Part shown: piece by piece, positions 15,096 to 17,862 of the stretch
Numbering within the stretch: the stretch's first letter is position 1
Layout: each line of letters opens with the position of its first letter
From: Gammaproteobacteria bacterium
GTDB taxonomy: Bacteria; Pseudomonadota; Gammaproteobacteria; Competibacterales; Competibacteraceae
Length of the DNA stretch: 17,862 bases
Assembly (NCBI GenBank): GCA_020047885.1
Contig: JAIFNF010000184.1
Coordinates: forward strand, 1 to 17,862
Direction of reading: 5' to 3'
Notes under the pieces: model-generated
The model's database searches: none
Seen by the model: only the letters and a program-made list of their open reading frames with translations
What the model was told of the DNA's origin: nothing
Translations under genes and position numbers: made by a program

Positions 15096-17444
15096 ATGAC
15101 TTCCAGACGGGGAAAGGCGCTGGCCAGACACAGGGAAACAACAAGGCAGGCTAAACAGATGGATGAACATGATCAGTTATTTCGTATCCTGTTTGAACAG
15201 TCGGATGACGCCAACCTGCTGCTCGATGATCGAGGGCATTTTTTTGACTGCAACGCCGCAACACTGAACTTGTTGTGCGCGACGACCAAAGAGCAAGTGC
15301 TGAATTGCCAACCGGCTGAACTATCGCCGGAATTTCAACCCGACAGGCAACGATCTGCCGACAAGGCCGAGCAGATGATTGGAGCCGCGCTCCGGGACGG
15401 GAGCCAGCGGTTTGAATGGATGCATCGCCGTCTGAATGGAACGGAACTGTGGGTTGAAGTGTTGCTCACCGCGATTCCCTGGCAGAACCGGCGCATTTTG
15501 CACACCACCTGGCGTGATCTGACCGAGCGACGACGGTTAAAAGAAGCGCTCGCCAGCCGAATCATTGCCTTGACCCGCCCGTTGGATGAGCAAGAGAGTA
15601 TCGAATTCGAGGATCTCTTCGATCTTGAAGACATCCAGAACCTGCAAGACTTGTTCGCTCAGGCGACCGGCGTCGCGTCGATCATTACCCGGATTGACGG
15701 CGTCCCGATCACCCGTCCGAGCAATTTTTGCCGGTTGTGCGAGACCGTGATTCGCAACACCGAACAAGGGGTTGAAAACTGCTATCGTGTGAAGGCGCTC
15801 ATCGGTCGACACAACTCCAACGGTTCAGTGATCCAGCCCTGTCCAAGCGGTGGTTTGTGGTGTGCCGGAGCCAGTATTACGGTGGGCAGCAAACACATTG
15901 CCAACTGGTTGATTGGCCAAGTGCGTGACCAGACCCAGGACGAAAGCTGCATAAGGGAGTACGCCCTGAAGATCGGTGCCGATGAACAGGATCTCATTGA
16001 GGCGTTTCGCGAGGTGCCGAGCATGCCCAAAACCCAGTTTGAACAGGTGGCCTCGACGCTGTTTGCGCTGGCCAAGCAGTTATCCACTCTGGCCTATCAG
16101 AATGTCCAGCAGGCGCGCTTTATCACCGAACGCCAGCACCATGAACAGCGCATTGAACACCTGGCCTATTACGACGCACTGACGGATCTGCCGAACCGGG
16201 CCTTGCTGGCGCAACGGGCGGGACAGGCGGTGGCGATGGCCGCCCGGCAGGGTACCGAACTCGCGGTGCTGTTTCTCGATCTAGATCGCTTCAAGGAAAT
16301 CAATGACTCGCTGGGTCACCCGGAAGGGGACGAGTTATTAGTCCAGGTAGCGCGACGCCTGCAGGAATCGGTGCGGGAGGTTGACACCGTGTGTCGACTG
16401 GGCGGCGACGAATTCGTGCTGTTATTGCCGGAGGTTGATTTCACCGGTGCGCTCTGCGTTGCGGACAAACTGCTGGCGATCTTCCGTAAACCCTTCCTGG
16501 TGGCCGGCCATCGCCTGCATACCGCATTCTCGGTCGGCATCGCCCTCTATCCTCACGACGGTGCCAATTTCGACGAGTTATTGAAAAATGCCGATACCGC
16601 CCTGTACCAGGCCAAGGGGAACGGTCGCAATACCCGGGTGTTCTACGCGCAGGAAATGAACGTCGCCAGTGTGGCGCGACTGGTGATGGAAACTCAGTTG
16701 CGTCATGCGCTCGAAGTGGGTCAATTGCGGGCTTATTACCAGCCTAAGATCCGGTTGGCCGATGGCAAGCTGATGGGCGCTGAGGCACTGATCCGCTGGC
16801 ATCATCCCGAACGCGGACTGATTCCACCCTATCAGTTTATTCCGGTGGCGGAATCGAGTGATTTAATTGTTTTTCTGGGTGAATGGATGTTGAAAGAGGT
16901 CTGTTTGCAGCTGGCGATTTGGCGCAACGCGGGTCTGCTGCCGCTGAGCATCGCTGTCAACCTGGAGTCGCGGCATTTCCGCGAACGGGGGCTGGTCGCC
17001 TATATTGAGGGTCTGCTGGAAATTTATGGACTTCCGCCCGAGGCGCTGGAGTTGGAGTTGACCGAATCCACCCTGATCGAAACCAGTACGCAGACCATGG
17101 ACACGCTGCAAGGGTTAAAACGCTTAGGCGTGGGGTTGGCCATTGACGACTTCGGCACCGGCTATTCCAGTCTCAGCTATCTGAAACGGCTGCCGGTGAC
17201 GGCGTTGAAGATTGACCAGAGTTTCGTGCGCGATATGGTGGATAACCCCGATGACCGCACGCTCGCCAAAACGATTGTGGTCATGGGTCATAGTCTGGGG
17301 TTGCAAGTCGTGGCCGAGGGGGTTGAAACTGAGCAGCAACGGCGTATTTTGCTGGAGCAGGGCTGTGATCTGGCGCAGGGTTATCTCTTCAGTCGACCCT
17401 TGTCGGCGGAAGATTTTACCGAATGGCTGATTCGCTCATTCTAA
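15096..17444 (+). CDS. Cyclic di-GMP enzyme PAS-PocR-GGDEF-EAL
   Basis: This 782-residue protein without membrane segments combines two sensor domains with both cyclic di-GMP activities. PAS covers about 25-148. A PocR sensory domain (PF10114) covers about 180-335 and keeps the family cysteines Cys212, Cys215, Cys229 and Cys249 with the block SGGLWCAGASI; PocR domains are reported or proposed to bind small organic ligands. GGDEF (about 355-515) has an intact signature at 436-440 and an I-site REVD at 427-430. EAL (about 530-782) keeps Glu563-Ala-Leu, Asn622, Glu657, Asp684-Asp685, Lys705, Glu741 and Gln761, so phosphodiesterase activity is expected. Which activity dominates cannot be read from sequence. 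The start is uncertain: ATG at 15096 or ATG at 15159 (GCAGG 8 nt upstream), just before PAS. The gap before it holds a weak TATACT at 15008. Confidence 0.93.
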   Translation: MTSRRGKALARHRETTRQAKQMDEHDQLFRILFEQSDDANLLLDDRGHFFDCNAATLNLLCATTKEQVLNCQPAELSPEFQPDRQRSADKAEQMIGAALRDGSQRFEWMHRRLNGTELWVEVLLTAIPWQNRRILHTTWRDLTERRRLKEALASRIIALTRPLDEQESIEFEDLFDLEDIQNLQDLFAQATGVASIITRIDGVPITRPSNFCRLCETVIRNTEQGVENCYRVKALIGRHNSNGSVIQPCPSGGLWCAGASITVGSKHIANWLIGQVRDQTQDESCIREYALKIGADEQDLIEAFREVPSMPKTQFEQVASTLFALAKQLSTLAYQNVQQARFITERQHHEQRIEHLAYYDALTDLPNRALLAQRAGQAVAMAARQGTELAVLFLDLDRFKEINDSLGHPEGDELLVQVARRLQESVREVDTVCRLGGDEFVLLLPEVDFTGALCVADKLLAIFRKPFLVAGHRLHTAFSVGIALYPHDGANFDELLKNADTALYQAKGNGRNTRVFYAQEMNVASVARLVMETQLRHALEVGQLRAYYQPKIRLADGKLMGAEALIRWHHPERGLIPPYQFIPVAESSDLIVFLGEWMLKEVCLQLAIWRNAGLLPLSIAVNLESRHFRERGLVAYIEGLLEIYGLPPEALELELTESTLIETSTQTMDTLQGLKRLGVGLAIDDFGTGYSSLSYLKRLPVTALKIDQSFVRDMVDNPDDRTLAKTIVVMGHSLGLQVVAEGVETEQQRRILLEQGCDLAQGYLFSRPLSAEDFTEWLIRSF

Positions 17445-17466
17445 ATGGCAGCGGTGTCGAAAAATC

Positions 17467-17817
17467 ATGAACCACGAAATACACGAAGAACACGAAAAAG
17501 TTTTATATCGAGCAGAGTGTTATGTTATTCAAGGAGCTATCTTTGATGTTTATCGTGAAATAGGATGTGGATTTTTGGAGGCAGTTTATCAGGAGTGTTT
17601 GGAAAAGGAATTTTTTAAGAGAGGTATACCTTTTCGTGCTCAACCGGAGTTGTATCTGAATTATAAAGGTGAGCTTCTGAATCAGACTTATCTGCCTGAT
17701 TTTATCTGCCATGAGAAGATTATTCTAGAATTGAAAGCGGTTAAAGAAATAGCGCCAGAACATCAGGCGCAAATCGTCAATCACCCCGCCCTAAAGGGCG
17801 AGGCTTGTGGTGGATAA
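17467..17817 (+). pseudogene. GxxExxY protein, 3' end replaced by foreign sequence
   Basis: This is a small protein of the GxxExxY family (PD-(D/E)xK nuclease-like superfamily, function not established). The name motif is G35-x2-E38-x2-Y41, and the nuclease-like residues P77-D78 and E88-L-K90 are kept. The match ends at about Asn105, inside APEHQAQIVN, where family members go on with roughly 20 more residues (NYLKA...INFG). Here the frame runs into HPALKGEACGG, encoded by a G/C-rich hairpin region that looks like an insertion-element end, and stops. The gene is visibly more AT-rich than its neighbours, with codons such as TTT, TTA and GAA dominant, suggesting transfer. No clear ribosome site is seen before ATG 17467. 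Confidence 0.72.
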
Positions 17818-17862
17818 AACCGCAAGTCTGGATTGACCAGACTCAGCCCAGAACATCGGGCT
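17782..17862 (-). mobile_element. Possible right end of an IS200/IS605-type (TnpB) element
   Basis: From 17782 the sequence changes from the AT-rich GxxExxY gene to a run of hairpins. On the minus strand CCTCGCCC, a TTTA loop and GGGCGGGG pair fully with one G-T wobble, then TGATTGAC follows at the junction. This resembles the subterminal hairpin and TTGA/TCAA-type ends of TnpB elements. Further in lie AGTCTGG-CCAGACT (17825-17843) and AGCCC-GGGCT (17845-17862). A tnpB gene would lie beyond the window on the minus strand; no coding end is recognised here. Confidence 0.4.

Noticed and set aside
1..17862. CRISPR array, tRNA or rRNA genes
   Set aside because: No regularly spaced repeats, no cloverleaf-like TTCGAATC blocks in the right arrangement, and no conserved rRNA segments were seen in the gaps between genes.

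Overview
The window looks like chromosomal DNA of a gammaproteobacterium. The base composition is moderately GC-rich, one gene belongs to the YcgL family (which I know mainly from Gammaproteobacteria), and the signalling proteins (GGDEF, EAL, MCP, hemerythrin) suit an environmental, probably microaerobic or facultative organism. The general look recalls the Competibacter/Contendobacter group, but that is an impression, not a demonstration.

Layout. Positions 1-3588 lie on the minus strand, read right to left: a YcgL protein, an N-formylglutamate amidohydrolase-like enzyme, a membrane diguanylate cyclase (MASE1-PAS-GGDEF), a weak terminator, and the first 58 codons of lepA running off the left edge. 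From about 3600 a divergent promoter region with a possible leader peptide leads into a solitary NuoM-like proton-pumping subunit (+). It converges, across a 10-bp hairpin, on a minus-strand NAD(P)-binding protein of the complex I NDUFA9-like family. Further right everything is on the plus strand: a TauE/SafE permease, a chemoreceptor fused to a C-terminal hemerythrin domain, a DUF554 membrane protein, an RND efflux adaptor, a hicA remnant with hicB, an RND pump gene, a PAS-PocR-GGDEF-EAL protein, and a GxxExxY gene cut off at the right edge.

How genes work together. Three genes concern signalling: two make or break cyclic di-GMP and one is an oxygen- or redox-type chemoreceptor. The RND block (DUF554, adaptor, pump) reads as one operon. 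It holds a HicAB toxin-antitoxin cassette between adaptor and pump, and it carries two separate lesions: an in-frame TAG at codon 24 of hicA, and an out-of-frame deletion of about 40 nt in transmembrane helix 3 of the pump. As sequenced, neither an intact toxin nor an intact pump can be made.

Most notable points: the double-broken RND/hicAB block, the orphan NuoM facing an NDUFA9-like gene, the chemoreceptor-hemerythrin fusion, the PocR-domain cyclic di-GMP enzyme, and the AT-rich GxxExxY gene interrupted by what looks like the right end of an IS200/IS605-type (TnpB) element. I saw no tRNA, rRNA, CRISPR array or complete insertion sequence. I found no unambiguous new multi-gene system; the candidates are ranked in the findings.
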